Shown: positions 24,468 through 36,748 of the stretch, in pieces
Numbering within the stretch: the stretch's first letter is position 1
Layout of the letters: each line of letters starts with the position of its first letter
DNA from: Phaseolus vulgaris
Lineage: Eukaryota; Streptophyta; Magnoliopsida; Fabales; Fabaceae
Direction: 5' to 3'
Length of the DNA stretch: 64,000 bases
NCBI RefSeq assembly: GCF_000499845.2
Contig: NC_023749.2
Coordinates: 3,567,030 to 3,631,029 of the forward strand
Notes under the pieces: generated by a model
Told to the model about the DNA's origin: nothing
Database searches by the model: none
What the model saw: the letters and a program-made list of their open reading frames with translations, nothing else
Program-made: the position numbers and the translations under genes

Positions 24468-26890
24468 TCACAAGTTGGGCTCTGCATTCTGCACCCCATA
24501 ATCTGAAATCCATTTTTACCTTCTAATAAATGTGTATTATGGAATGTATAATTCCAAATACAAAATATCTAATATATTTTGAATTGTATATTACAAAATA
24601 TTTTTTTATATTTTTATTGTATATGAAATACATCTTTTGTATAACGAATTATATGTGTTAAAATACATTATTTTTGGATTTTTTTTAAATATATTTATAT
24701 TATATTTGAATTAATATCAAACACAATTAATTTATTTTAAAGAGTCATTTTTATATTTTAAAAACAAATTATGTATTTAATAAAAAAGGTATTATTTTTA
24801 ATAGGAACAATATTTACCAAAATTAAACACAATAAATAAATGATGATAATATCTAATGTATTAATAATCAAAATGTTTGTACAATATCATTGTTAAATTT
24901 AAAAATACAAAACCTAAGTATTAAAATTATGTCTTTGTTGTCTATTTCGTACAACGGGTGGAGGTTTGGTATAAATGGTTTCATCATCCATGACGCCATA
25001 AGCTAATTACAATTCACTATAGATTTTGTCCCACACTACCTTTTGCCACATGTCCACAGTCAATCATGCAATGCAGAATATTGGCAATCCTCCTGAATAT
25101 ATTATGCATTTATTGATTCAGTGCATTAGGCACTTTAAAATAAATAAATAAATAAAAATCTTGGCAACGTAAAAATTGAAATAACTCACTGAGAAGCATG
25201 CTCTTATTGTGATGGCAGTCATGTTTGACCAACATCTGAACTATATGGCCAACAACGCGACAATACATTCAGTTGATCATCATCCTCCAGAGAAAGTATG
25301 TAGGGGTGTGACACTGCTTTTTTAATCAATGCATGTATGTGACTACACATGATGAGGGTTACAAATGAATCTTAGTGAAATTGTTATCTACAATGCTTCG
25401 TACGTTTGTGTCCAACTTCACTCTATCGGATCCCTAATGGAAATCCTTACCAAGATCATGTTACAGTGTAATCAGTGACTTATGAATATGATTTTACTTG
25501 TATCTGTTTTAGTAGTAGGGAAGCCAGTGTCACATTGGTAAGAAAATGGTCGAAAAAGTGCAATCATTGATCATTAATGACAACAACTACACCTCCTTTA
25601 GAAGGTGTGTGAGGCTAAAAAATCGTCTGCTCATATTCAAATTGGCACAACACAAGCTCGGGAAAATAGAGTTGTGAGCACGCCCTAAGTTGGATATATC
25701 CCGAGAATTTAGTTATCGCCTTAAATAACTTACTAGGTTGATGATTATCATGAGGATTCCATAACACAACAACATGGGTAAGATCATCGATCTAGACACG
25801 CACAATAATATCCATACATATATGGTGCCTAGTGACATAACGACACGCTCGAGGAAGGAGCTCCTTATATGTGGGGAGTGAAATCCCTTATTCTCATCCA
25901 TGGGAAGTGTTCATATCTCTATGTCTAATACTTCTGAATTGAATATTAGTCATATATTTAATTCAAAATAAATTTAAATGGTTCAAATTATGTGTATTAT
26001 TTACATGTAGTAGCGTGACATAACTTCCTTATTATTTTGTCTACTCAAAGCAAGAATTCCCAACTGATCGTACATGAGGATGAATGCAACAACTCTCCGT
26101 GCATACCCACCACATATCCTCAAATTGTTGAATAACAAGTTTGTCACATTAACCAATGTCCAACTTTTATTAGCAAAAAATTGAGTACCCAATCAGATGC
26201 AACAAATAAGCGTGAGTTGTAAACTTCCCATTTGTGGTGTACAATGCACTCCCTATACACATTGCACAACCAATTCACTCGCATGTGAATACCACGACAC
26301 TACCTCAACTCTATCTTGGGGTCACAGAAATCTACCCCAAGTTGCTCAACCAACAATGATGACACGAATGTGAAATTTGTCACATAAGTTCAAAACTACC
26401 TCCACATTTAGGACATGCAATAATGCAGATACATCATCCAAAATGATGGTCATCTCACAACCAAATGGGTAGAAATTGTTGGTGTCGTGGTGCCACCTCT
26501 TAACAAAGACTGGTATGAGATCTTTATCGGCAATCTCATAATTAATGTTGTACAATGACAATAGCTCAGTGTTAAACATTAGAACTTGAATTTGGGGATA
26601 GAACCCAAACATACGCAACTGACTTCACTTTTCCTTTATTCAATAGTGATGCAACAACAATGATAATGAATGTAGTTCCAACAAGCTCTCCCATTCACAA
26701 ACGGAGGAAGAAAAATTGGAACAGATGCCAGCAAGGGATGCAGTGGAAGGTAGAAAGAAGTGAGGAGAAGAAATGAGAATGAATGTATGTTAAATATAAA
26801 TACATAGAGAATTAGTTTAGTCTTTTCACAAACAGTATGGGAGTGCAGTTGAAATTTATGGGAGTGCAAAATGCACAGTCCTCACAAATC
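24468..26890 (-). mobile_element. Mutator-type element carrying a decayed plant mobile domain gene
   Basis: The element spans 24477-26881 (2405 bp). Its ends are imperfect inverted repeats: GGGCTCTGCATTCTGCACCC at the left, GGACTGTGCATTTTGCACTC at the right read inward. The flanks TCACAAGTT and TCACAAATC agree at 7 of 9 positions, consistent with an aged 9-bp target duplication. Minus-strand frames inside resemble the plant mobile domain (PMD, MAIN-like) found in some Mutator-type elements. No MuDR transposase was recognised, so the element is probably non-autonomous or degraded. It lies 44 bp from the neighbouring MITE's target site. Confidence 0.75.
25713..26618 (-). pseudogene. Degenerate plant mobile domain (PMD) coding fragment
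   Basis: Three minus-strand open pieces (26618-26346, 26192-26001, 25901-25713) in different frames together resemble a PMD protein. The first has the GFYPQIQV start and the LIPVFVKRWHHDTNNFYPFG core followed by MTIILDDVSALL, which corresponds to the usual ALVERW...ECTITLQDV block. The second has FFANKSWTLVNV and CGGYARRVVAFILMYDQLG, matching the later part of the domain. Frames change and stops intervene, so it is a pseudogene unless introns explain the breaks. PMD proteins occur both in MULE-type transposons and as domesticated genes such as MAIN. The location inside TIRs favours the transposon origin. Confidence 0.7.
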
Positions 26891-27040
26891 TTCTCGTATA
26901 TTATTTGAATTATTCAATTGTAGATTCATTACGATAATATTACTTTTGCCTTTAATTTGATTAACTATAATTGCTTAAAAATATTAATTATAAGTAAGGG
27001 TGTAAATTATTAAGATTGTATCCTGTAAATCTAATTTATT

Positions 27041-27290
27041 TTACTTAGCTATCTACTTTTACAAAGGTGAAGAATATCAATGCAAAATTGGATGATCTTC
27101 TAACTAATGCAATAACGAATGAAAAATAATATTTATACTAAATATTTTTTTGTTAATTGTCTTTTTCTTTTACTTAGCTATCTATTTGTAGAAGGTGAAG
27201 AACCTTTCCAATGATCTTCTAACTAATGTAATAATGAATGAAAAATAATATTAATACTAAATATTTTGAAAATAATAATAGTACCATTTT
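27041..27290. repeat. 129-bp tandem duplication
   Basis: Two diverged copies start with TTACTTAGCTATCTA at 27041 and 27170. Both contain GATCTTCTAACTAATG and the following AATGAAAAATAATATT block. The second copy lacks part of the middle. Nothing suggests a function. Confidence 0.75.
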
Positions 27291-28087
27291 TTTTGTTAAT
27301 TGTGTAAACTTTTGTAGGATTATCCATGTTATGTATAATATTGGTTTATTTGGGTAGATTTTTTTGGAAGTGTCCAATATTATATCTAATATTTGTTTTG
27401 TTGTTATTTAGGTGTGATAATTAGTTCTAGATATTTATTATAATTAATTTGATAGTTACACGTTTTAATATTGTCTATTATTTCATAGCATTTCTTATAT
27501 ATATACTTTTAAAAATACATGAATTAAAAAGAGAGATTATAGTTTTATATTAAAGATTTTGGAAATAGATTATGAAGGTAATGGTGATTGCTCTAGGAAG
27601 TAGGCAAGGCGTGCAGAGTAAAAGGGAAGTGCCGTGTTTGGCATGTGCACATGAGTTGTGGTGCTTTTCATTTGGATTCTTTTATTATATAGTTAAGATT
27701 CATGAAGAACACCATCAGAAGCACGTTGTGCATTGAATGGAGGGTGCTTCTACGCTCTTATTGTCCTACCAACAACTGCTTTTCACATGGACAACATTAC
27801 ACCCAGTTCAACGTATACTTTTCTCTGCAACTTTTCGGAAGCACTTATGCACCCACGTCTACATAAGATTCTTCCTAAGTAGAAGAAAAACAATTTTTTT
27901 TAAACTTATAATTATTTCATTTATAAATTCAAAATAAAATGTTTTAGAAATTATAATATACAATGAAATATTTTCATCTCTAGTCGATTTGAGATCTCCA
28001 ATACACTCCCTTCACATCGAGAGTGATAGTTTATGCAACTCATGGGTTAAAATTTACACTCACTTATATATAATGAAATATCTAGTC

Positions 28088-28157
28088 GATTTTCAACATA
28101 TAAGAAAAGACTTATGTAAATTGATTTTCAACATATAAGAAAAGACTTATGTAAATT
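28088..28157. repeat. 35-bp direct duplication
   Basis: A 35-bp unit beginning GATTTTCAACATATAAG occurs twice without a gap, at 28088-28122 and 28123-28157, and the copies are identical. It looks like a recent slippage duplication. Confidence 0.9.
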
Positions 28158-31100
28158 AAGTTACACATAAAGTAATTTTAACCTATACATATCAAGTTTA
28201 TTATTTTTTTATCAATTATATCTCACGAGTGTTTGCAAAATGATGTGATTATATTTCATTATTTTCTTACAAAAATTAGTATAATGTTTTTAACTATAAA
28301 TTTTTTTTAACTCAAATTAATTGTAGATATTCATAGTGTCGATTGTTTGACGTCAAATTCAACAAGTAAACATTTAGTAAGTCAACATTAACTAATATGA
28401 TTTTGGTCATGTGTAAAAAACACATGTTTGCTCATAATTTAAAAAATATATATATTATATTTAATTGCTTTAGAATAAAAACTTATCGCAAAATTAAGGA
28501 GTGTGATATTGCTATATAGATAATGACTGGAAAAAAATTTGTTAACAAAATGAGTCTAATTTTTCAAGACTCTAAATATAATATTTCTTTTAATTTAAGT
28601 TCATAATTTTTTTTATTTCATTTTATGTTTAGTTGCATGATATTTTTTGTTATAACAATATAACACTTGAGATAAACGCATAAACAATAAAACTAAACAT
28701 AAATAATATAAGGAATGGAACTTAAATCTTCAATTTTTAAATAACAAAGTTATTAATTTAAATAAAAAACATGCAACATAAAATCAATAAACAACAGATA
28801 CATAATTAAATATACCATATCCCACACCTTTATTTTTATCAGAAATTCATTAAAAAAAATAACATAAAACAAACAAAAAAAGAGCATGTGAGAGTCATGT
28901 GATCCTCCTCCCCTTTGTAAAAGTAATCATTCTATTGTGAATCAATCAGTTGTCTCATGCAACATTTACATGCTTACATCCAACTATCAAAGTTAACTAA
29001 GTCTTATATATGACAACAAGTATTTATTAATTTAATAAATTATTAAGTTCAATTATTATAATGATAATAAGTATTATTGAAGATTTTTTAACGTAAGTGA
29101 AGCAACTCGTTACATTTAAACCAATTGAAACAACGTCATGTGAAACGATGTAAGAGAGGGAGTGGTGTTTCAAAACCGCTTGGTCTAGTGTGTCAATTAG
29201 AATATTACACATGGAAAGACATTTGAGTAGGCGCAAAATCTTGAAGTGACGTGTTTGAGGATCCCATAGGAAGGTTTTAGAACATTTTTTAAGTATTTTC
29301 GTTCTATTTGACTCAAAACTGGGAGATTGTGTATTGTCTCACACTTAGGAGGTCAATCCATGTCTGACCAAATACATTGTGAAGGGGGACCTCATGGTAA
29401 AATGTTTAGAGAAATTCAAGGTCTAAACGTTAAGTAATAGTAAGTCGCTCTTTAGATGATAAGTTTATCAATCATAAATTAATTAATTTTTAGACAATGA
29501 ATGTGTCGATTATGAGATGTCATTTTTGACAATTCTAATGACATTAACAAAAACAAAGATTATATTATAGACAATTTTAGAACTTGAAAAACAACTAAAT
29601 TTTTAAATTCATAACTTATTTTTTTTATATAATCTCCTCTATCTTGAATCAATTTTCAGTAGTTCAATTTATCACTAAAAAGAAAAAGTTTCTATAATAA
29701 GGATACTTAACCTTATTTATAATCCCTACTTTGAAAAAGTCACATTGAATCAAAAACTTATAAACTTCCAACTAATTTTGTCAAAAAAAACACCTTTAAT
29801 TAATTTCAATCCCTTCATCTTTAATTAACAATAATAATATTAAAAAAAGACCACCTAGCCATAACAACGCACAAACCTCCAATAAAAAAAAAAGTAGTTC
29901 ATCAACCATGTGCTTATGTGACTTTTTGACAAGGGTTCATAATCTCTGAATTAAGAGTTGTTTATTACGTATAGATTTAATATGAGTTGAAAAACTTAAA
30001 AAAGTTATTTACGTAAATCGTGGTTGTGTCATAGTTTTTTTTCTTTTTTTTAAGGAAGGTATTATCGTGAAAAAAACCAAAACCAGTTCAAAAAATTACC
30101 CAAACAGTTATGTTAGGTTTATATGGCAACTTCCTCGAGAACTAGCATGCATAAAATTTCAATCTTAAAGGATATAAAATAAAAGACAATTAGAGGAGTG
30201 AAAATTAAATTTTAATACGAATTTTCATATTGTATCTCTCCTACTTGTGAAAAATATATAAATAGTTTGGTGATTAAATAAAGAGAACATTAGGAATATA
30301 ATTAATATCATCTTAAATTAAAAAATATAAAAACAGATAACTTTTCAATTTTTTTGCAATTAATGTCCTTAACTAAGTTAATAAATAAATAAAATTTATG
30401 TTCAAAAAGAAAAAAAATACAACCATTTTTTTTAAAGTATAAGTCATGTCTCCTAACCATTAAACATGGAGATGACTCACCATTGATGCTTGTAGCCACA
30501 AACACAAAGATGGAGTACTTTCAATCTTTTTCATAAGATTTTTTTTCATCTCAATCTACCTATAAAATTATCTCCAAATTTATCTTATATAAAAATACAT
30601 TTGAATGGAAATGCATTAATTAATTAGGAAAAGAAAAAAAATAATTATCTTAAAACAATTATAATAAAGTAACTAAATAAAATTTAATAAATATCATATC
30701 AATTATTCTATCTTTTACTTTTAATCTCGTATTTTTAAAATATTTTTGTTTTTATTTAACTATTACTTTGAAAATTCTTAGTTGTATCCTTGTTTTCACT
30801 TTTTTTTAAAAATATATAATAAAATAAAGAAAAATTTGATTGATTTCTTATGAAAAAGCTTAAACCATAAGAAAAGAGTTTTAAGGTTGTTAAGTTGTAC
30901 TACAAATGTTTCTTTTGAAGTGATTAAGGAATTAAATGAGAAGTAATAATAGAAGTCCACCTCATCCTACTTGACCATTCCATTAGGAGGTAGAACAGTT
31001 TCCATGGTCTCAAATCAATCCAACTTTATTGCTTCAATCACTCTCAGCCCCACCTTTCCTCTCTCTTTCCTTCTCACTGCACTATTATGCACAAACTCAA

Positions 31101-31577
31101 TAAATATAAATAATTCAATCCAAGTAAAAAATAAAAAATATTACTTTTTTCTATCCCAATATAATTTCACATAAATATTGTTAAGAATGGAATTAAAAAC
31201 AGTTCATATACTTATTCTTCTTCCAAAAGCAACTTTTAAAAAAAATCGTAACAAAAATATAATTTTTTAAAATAAATAATACTTCAAATACAATCATTAA
31301 TCCTAATAATATTATATCTCAAAAACATGGACTTAATAGAGAGTCAACTAAAATATAAACTCAACTTGAAAAAATGTATATAAGGGCAAGAAAAGCATGT
31401 TCTCATAAATTCTTAATTAATTTTTGTCTTTGTGGACATAACCAAATCTGATTAATAAATTAAAACTGAGCTAGCAAAATGGGATACAACAATCAATGCC
31501 TTCCTAATGTTCGCTGTCACTTTGCACAGAACTACCTCCCTACTTCACTACCACTAACTTAAATCACTAATCACTAT

Positions 31578-31809
31578 AAACCGGTTCAGACCGGTTCGTT
31601 GACCTAAACCTACTCTATTCTCTATTCCACTCTAACAAAATACTACTAATTCAAACAAAATGTTGTTACTCATTCAGAATTTAATTTCTGCCTTGGAAGT
31701 TTCAATTCTGATAAGAAAAAACATTTAAAACACCTAATAAATTGCCGACTAAGTTTGGTGTGCAAAATTCAACAGCTTGGGACCAGTTGAGTCCGGTCTG
31801 AACCGGTTT
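31578..31809 (-). other. Inverted repeat able to form a stem across the GATA stop codon
   Basis: AAACCGGTTCAGACCGG at 31578-31594 and its exact reverse complement at 31793-31809 could pair as a 17-bp stem with a loop of about 200 nt in the minus-strand transcript. One arm is in the last codons of the GATA gene, the other in its presumed 3' untranslated region. Confidence 0.75.
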
Positions 31810-32811
31810 CCAGAACCGGTTCTGTGGTCTCCTTTCTTCGCCTCATCTCCAACACCTTCCGGTGGCTATTTGAGTGAATCTCGCCAGAAAAAGTTGGGCT
31901 AATGGCCGGTCTATACTCTGGAAAAAGCCGACCGGACTTGAACCGAACTCCGCAAGCGTTGCAGAGTGTTTTGGGCCCCAGTGGGCCGGTCCTCCACTGC
32001 GGCGTTTTCTGCACCTGGCAGTGGCTGCACCGTCGCTGAAACTGGGTTCCACTTTGGGCCTCAGCCTTTTTCTTCTGCTTTTTAGCCGTGGGTTCGCCAA
32101 ACTCAACTCCAGCCAACACCGGAGAACACAAAAACGGCGGCGACACAGTAAAAGACCACACCCGAGCGTTGGGCTTTCTACTCTTTTCGGTTCTCAACCT
32201 TTTGGGAACCGTTGAAGCCGTTTGGGCCCGGCCCGGTCTAGGTTCTGGTTCGGTCCGTACCCTTGTTTTCGCGGCAGGGACAGGGTACAATAGAGATAGC
32301 TCAGGGAGAGAATCATCTACAAAGTGAGAAACCCACTCCAGGTCCGCCACATCATCCGCCTTCAAAATTGAAACAAAACGAATCATTATTCTTTGTGTTT
32401 CTTCAAAAAAAAATGTTCGAAATAATTTGTTTAAATTTACATAAATTAAAAAAAAAAAAACAAAAAACACTGAAGAATTAGAAAACTCACAGGAACTGAC
32501 AATTCCCCGGCAAAGACGGAGTCGCCGCCGCCGCAGGCGGCGGAATTGGAATTGCTGTCGTCTTCGATTCGGTCCTGCAAGGAACCGGAGCTGCTGTCCT
32601 TTTCCTCGTCTTCCTCTTCCTCGCAGACGTCGAAATCCTTTCCAAGCTGGAATTCGCCGTTGGAAAAGTCAAGAAGGTCGTCGACGGAGAAATCTTCGCC
32701 GACAACAATGTTGTTCGCGTTGAAACACAAAATCTCGTCGCAGATTGCTTGCGGGAAGATGAACTCCGTCCGCAAGCTCGGTTTGAGCGCTTTCGCCGCC
32801 GCAACTTCCAT
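31769..32811 (-). CDS. GATA-type zinc-finger transcription factor
   Basis: Two exons (32811-32491, 32359-31769) meet in phase 0 and encode about 303 residues. A single plant GATA finger, Cys-x2-Cys-x18-Cys-x2-Cys, lies near residues 218-243 ([20 protein letters not shown], then [14 protein letters not shown]). A basic stretch precedes it (KKQKKKAE). The N-terminal half is acidic, with an [13 protein letters not shown] run near residues 60-75. This layout, an acidic N-terminus with the finger towards the C-terminus and few introns, is that of plant subfamily A GATA factors (GATA5/9/12 group). These nuclear proteins bind WGATAR sites. The last codons lie in an ACCGGTTC-rich stretch that pairs with an inverted copy downstream of the stop. 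Confidence 0.93.
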
Positions 32812-34723
32812 TTTTTGTGGTTCCTACAGACCTCAAAGCTATTATTGTGACGACAGAATACAATTTTACGTCAGAGATTGATGTTTTTTTGTGGTGAAGA
32901 TTTAACATGTTTAATGAATTTAATAAATTTTTACCTGCTAAGAGAAAAAAGTGGTGAAGAGAGAGAGAGAAAGGAAAGTGCAGTGGAGTTTCCTTTGGTT
33001 TAGCGAAACAGGCGTGTGAGGTATTGGTTTATCTTTATCTCTGTTTTTGTTTTGGTCTCTTATAAGTGTGTAGTACCATTTTTGGATTTAAATATGGCAC
33101 TACTAAATTTTCCTTTTCCTTCAGAGTCATGCATTGAGGGCGTGACATTTGGTCAGGTGCTGAGCCTTCACTATTATTGGTCTCTGATTTTTTATTTTTT
33201 ATGAAGGCTTTGGAAAAATTCTAAAACTATGCTACAGTTCTTATCTCTACAAAGTGGCTGGCCCGGTCCATTTCTACGTTACAAACAAAACAAAACCAAA
33301 CAAAAGGGTTAAGGTCACATGCCGGTTTTGACTATTACTTTTGTTCATTTTTTTGCTGCAAATTGCATTGCAGGATATGAAGCGTGGGTTTGACTAAGTG
33401 TAATGTGATCGACTTGAAATGATGAAATTAATCAGAGTTTCCCGCTGACAGTTTTCGAAAGAAAAAGAGAGCATGATGAAGAAACTTGGTGGGTTGCGTT
33501 TACTACAACTTTTGAGTATTGAAATTTGAAAAAAAAATGAAGAATGAGTGTAAAGAGGAGACACAGCGAAAAGAAATCTCACAAATGGAGATTAGGAGAA
33601 GCTTTGCTTCAACGCGTTAATTGCGCCTCGTTATGTGCCAAGTTTTGGATTATTTTTCCCGCTATTTTCTTTTCTTTTCTAATTCTCTAATCATGCCATG
33701 TAGGACCAAAACTAATTATCTAAATTAAATTGTTTAAAAAAATATATTACTTTTGTTTTACATAAATTTCACGATTGTTTTATTCGTTATTATTTGTTTT
33801 AGCCATTTAATTTATATTTTAAGAAATTCAGAGATTGTATGTGCAAAAAAGTAGCGACTAGGTAAGTTATTCTTTAATACATTATGAGACATTATTTTTA
33901 AGTTCTTAAGATTTGGTGTTATGTTTAAGTTTTAATTTTTAAACTTCTGAAACTCGGATCTAAGGTTTTGGGAGGTTGTGCTGTTATAGGTTAAGTTTTG
34001 ATTTTGAGTTTCTTAAGTTCGGAATTAAGATTTATTTCGTTGTGTGATGTTAGAGATCGATTTTGGTGTATATAAGGATATTTAAAATTAAATAACCTAA
34101 ATGTGAAAAATAATGATATTAGTTAATATAAGTCTTGTTAATGTCTCTTAAACATTTAAATGATTTAAGGAAATAATAAAGATAGTGTCAATATTTAATA
34201 ATAAATAAAAACTTAATGTATGATCAGATAAAAAAAATAAGAAAGTAATAATAAAGTTTTAAATACTCGTATTTAATATAATATAAAACCACATAAAGTA
34301 ATACTCGTAAAAACTATTAGTCACAATGAGGCTGGTGTATTACCTCTCTAGAGAAAGAAAATGCTCTAAATCAGATGTCTTTTTGCAAAATTATCATACA
34401 TTAAATGCTTCTAGCACTATTTTTATTTATATTTCACGCATTCAGAGTATGCTAAGAATAAATTAATAGTTAATTAAAGAGATAAATAATATATTACTAT
34501 TTTCTATGAAATTCAAAATATTATTTGCATTCCTTAATACAAAATAATATGTAAAATTACAAACATGATGGATAAAATTAAATGAAAGTAGTATTTATTA
34601 CTCCGTCCCATAAATAATTTTCTTTACATATATTATGAGGAACTAATTAATATATGAAAAAAGACAACAATTTTATAAAATTGACAACGTGAGCATTAGT
34701 GAGTTTTTGCTTATCTGTGGTTG

Positions 34724-34999
34724 GAGATCCCACATCGACTAGAGATTAGAGCCTTTCATTGTATATAAGTGGGTGCAAACCTCAACCCTATGAGCCGATT
34801 TTATGGGGTTGACTTAGGCTTAAAGTCCACTTCGTAATATCTGTAACCCGTGCTGACACGATCGGACGACTCGGTGAGTCGGTAAGAAATTTGACCATTT
34901 AACCATTCGACTACAATAAGAAAGTCATGTACCATCCGGAAAGCTAAGAGAGACAAGACAGGGGGAGAGCATAACGATCGTTCTCTAGGCCCCAACACC
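34724..34999 (-). repeat. LTR-like legume repeat (possible solo LTR or TRIM remnant)
   Basis: Read on the minus strand it starts TGTTGGGGCC and ends ATGTGGGATCTCCAACCA, a TG...CA layout with short inverted ends (TGTTGG/CCAACCA). It includes a TATA-like TTATATACAATG. I recall the block AAGTGGGTGCAAACCTCA and the following AGCCGATTTTATGGGGTTGA (plus strand) as common in legume genomes. No matching 5-bp target duplication was found, so the limits are tentative. Confidence 0.5.
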
Positions 35000-35519
35000 C
35001 GTTCAAGAACAATACCATTTTAAAACTTCTTCATATATTATTATTTTATTAACTTTCATTTTTTTAGTGTAAAATTTCTCCCCTTGATACTTTCAATTTT
35101 TTGAATTTTAGTTTATTTTACAATTAATTGTATATATTTCACAATTGAAAATTACTTTTTTAATAAATAAAAAATAGTTTTTCCTTGATACCCTGATATT
35201 AAAAAGGAAAATAACAGTATAAAAGTCATTAAATATTATTTTTAACCCCATTTGAAAATTCTATTATCTTTTGTAGTTCTGTGAAAAAAATTAAATAAAA
35301 CAGATGTAATTTATTTATGATCTAGTGTAAGATAATAAGTTGAACAGAATTTGTTAACAATACATAACCAAATACAAATTTAGTTTATTTTAATTTTAAT
35401 TGTTGTACCACATTGCCGTTGCTGCACCTCAGTATTCTGCTGCACTATTTAAGAGGAGGATGAAGAAGAAAATAGAACCTTAAGTTTGGTGGAAAATTTA
35501 TTATAGCAGTTATCATATA

Positions 35520-35830
35520 TGTTTTAGAAAAATTATTTATAAAAACATTTCATATGTTATAAAAAGTTTATTTCAGAAAAAATTAAAAAAAGTTATTTTG
35601 AAAAACTCATTTTAAGAAAGTTTATTTTAAAAAATTTGTTACGGAAAAGTCATTCTACAAAGTCATGTTTTGGAAAGTTTATTAAAAAAATTTATTTATA
35701 ATGTATTTCATATATTTAAGAAATCATTGTGGAAATTTCATTATATTTCAGAAATCATGTTTTTGAAAATTTTATTCAAAAAATCATGTTTTGAAAAATT
35801 TATTCTACAAATCTTTTTTTTTGAATTTCT
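35520..35830. repeat. Degenerate AT-rich tandem repeat
   Basis: Short units resembling GAAAAGTTTATTTTA or GAAAAATTTATTCTAC, with variants containing TCATGTTTTG, recur irregularly about every 18-22 bp. The stretch produces chance open frames on both strands. Confidence 0.6.
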
Positions 35831-36588
35831 AAAAATCTTGTTCCAGACTATTTTCAAAACCAGTAATTTTAAAGTCATCTTTATAAGAAATAAAATGGTA
35901 AAAATTATAAATCTCTTTGTAAAAATAGTAACAATTAGCGAGAACAATTTAAATAAAAATAGCAGTATAAATGAATATTGTTTCTTCTCACACCAAACCC
36001 ATTGATCGTTTTTTAAATAAAAAAATTAACAAAAATAATTTTTATACTATTTTTATTTAATTTTGAAATGGTGTGTGGTGAGAGGAAATTGCTTGGTTTG
36101 AATTATCTAATTTTTTTCAGTTGTAACTCGCACATCCATTCAAAATTATATTTGTATCTTTCAATCCTATTGATCCACGTAGCTAATCTTATTCACGTAC
36201 AAAATCATATTTTCACAAAATTAATGTTGAATACTTTTCAACAATTTTATTTTAGCAAAAGAGGTGTGAATAAAAAACTATGACTTTTGCTATTTATACC
36301 CTTTTTCTATTGTTATTTCAAAAAATACTCTTTGACTTAAACACTATAAACTGGAACTATTCTTTAGATCCCACTTTAGTTGTCCTCTTAGCCTTTTTTT
36401 TTTTTTGCCTTTTTTTCTCTATTTAAGGCAGGCAAAATTTACTTTATTATATTTCATTACAATTTAGTTGTTTATATAATTTTTCTTATCAAATTCTTGA
36501 TATTTACTGTCTCGTGAGTTTAAATGTTAAATATATTAGACATCTTAATAACATTTTATATTAATATTGTATTCCATTTTCACCTATA

Positions 36589-36717
36589 AATAAAAACATA
36601 TACAAAGAAAATAAATGTAAAATTTAAAGAATTGAAATACACATTTATATACAATTTATATTCTAGAATTAAACTATCTCAAAAAATTACTTTCCAAAAC
36701 TCTCTTGAAAGGTATCC
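36589..36717 (+). repeat. Repeat copy 1, possible 5' LTR end of the Copia element
   Basis: About 130 bp nearly identical to 48886-49022. Shared blocks include GAAAATAAATGTAAAATTTA, AATTGAAATACACATTTATA and TTACTTTCCAAAACTCTCTT, ending GAAAGGTATCC. This copy lacks ten bases present in the other. Just downstream, TGATCAGAGCTC resembles the common Copia primer-binding sequence TGGTATCAGAGC, which suggests an LTR end next to a primer-binding site. Confidence 0.6.
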
Positions 36718-36748
36718 CTGATCAGAGCTCTAGTTACTACATTTATCC

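Larger units (their letters stand above)
26891..31768. other. AT-rich intergenic region
   Basis: About 4.9 kb with no gene that I can support. It contains a 129-bp tandem duplication at 27041-27290 and a 35-bp direct duplication at 28088-28157. Short open frames (for example 27737-27937 and 29027-29236) have no family resemblance. The last 200 bp hold the 3' side of the GATA gene, including one arm of a long stem-loop. Confidence 0.6.
32812..36588. other. Intergenic region upstream of the GATA gene
   Basis: The first few hundred bases upstream of 32811 should hold the GATA 5' UTR and promoter, with a GA-rich run near 32.95-32.99 kb. Beyond it lie an LTR-like segment at 34.72-35.0 kb and a degenerate low-complexity stretch at about 35.52-35.83 kb. 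No gene is supported. The frame at 35670-36005 is made of AT-rich repeat. Confidence 0.6.

Noticed and set aside
32546..32881. Plus-strand frame opposite GATA exon 1
   Set aside because: It is the complement of acidic-repeat coding sequence (Ser-rich), not an independent gene.
35670..36005. 111-codon frame in AT-rich DNA
   Set aside because: It lies in a degenerate repeat, and an overlapping frame on the other strand is also open; the product is Phe/Lys/Ile-rich low complexity.
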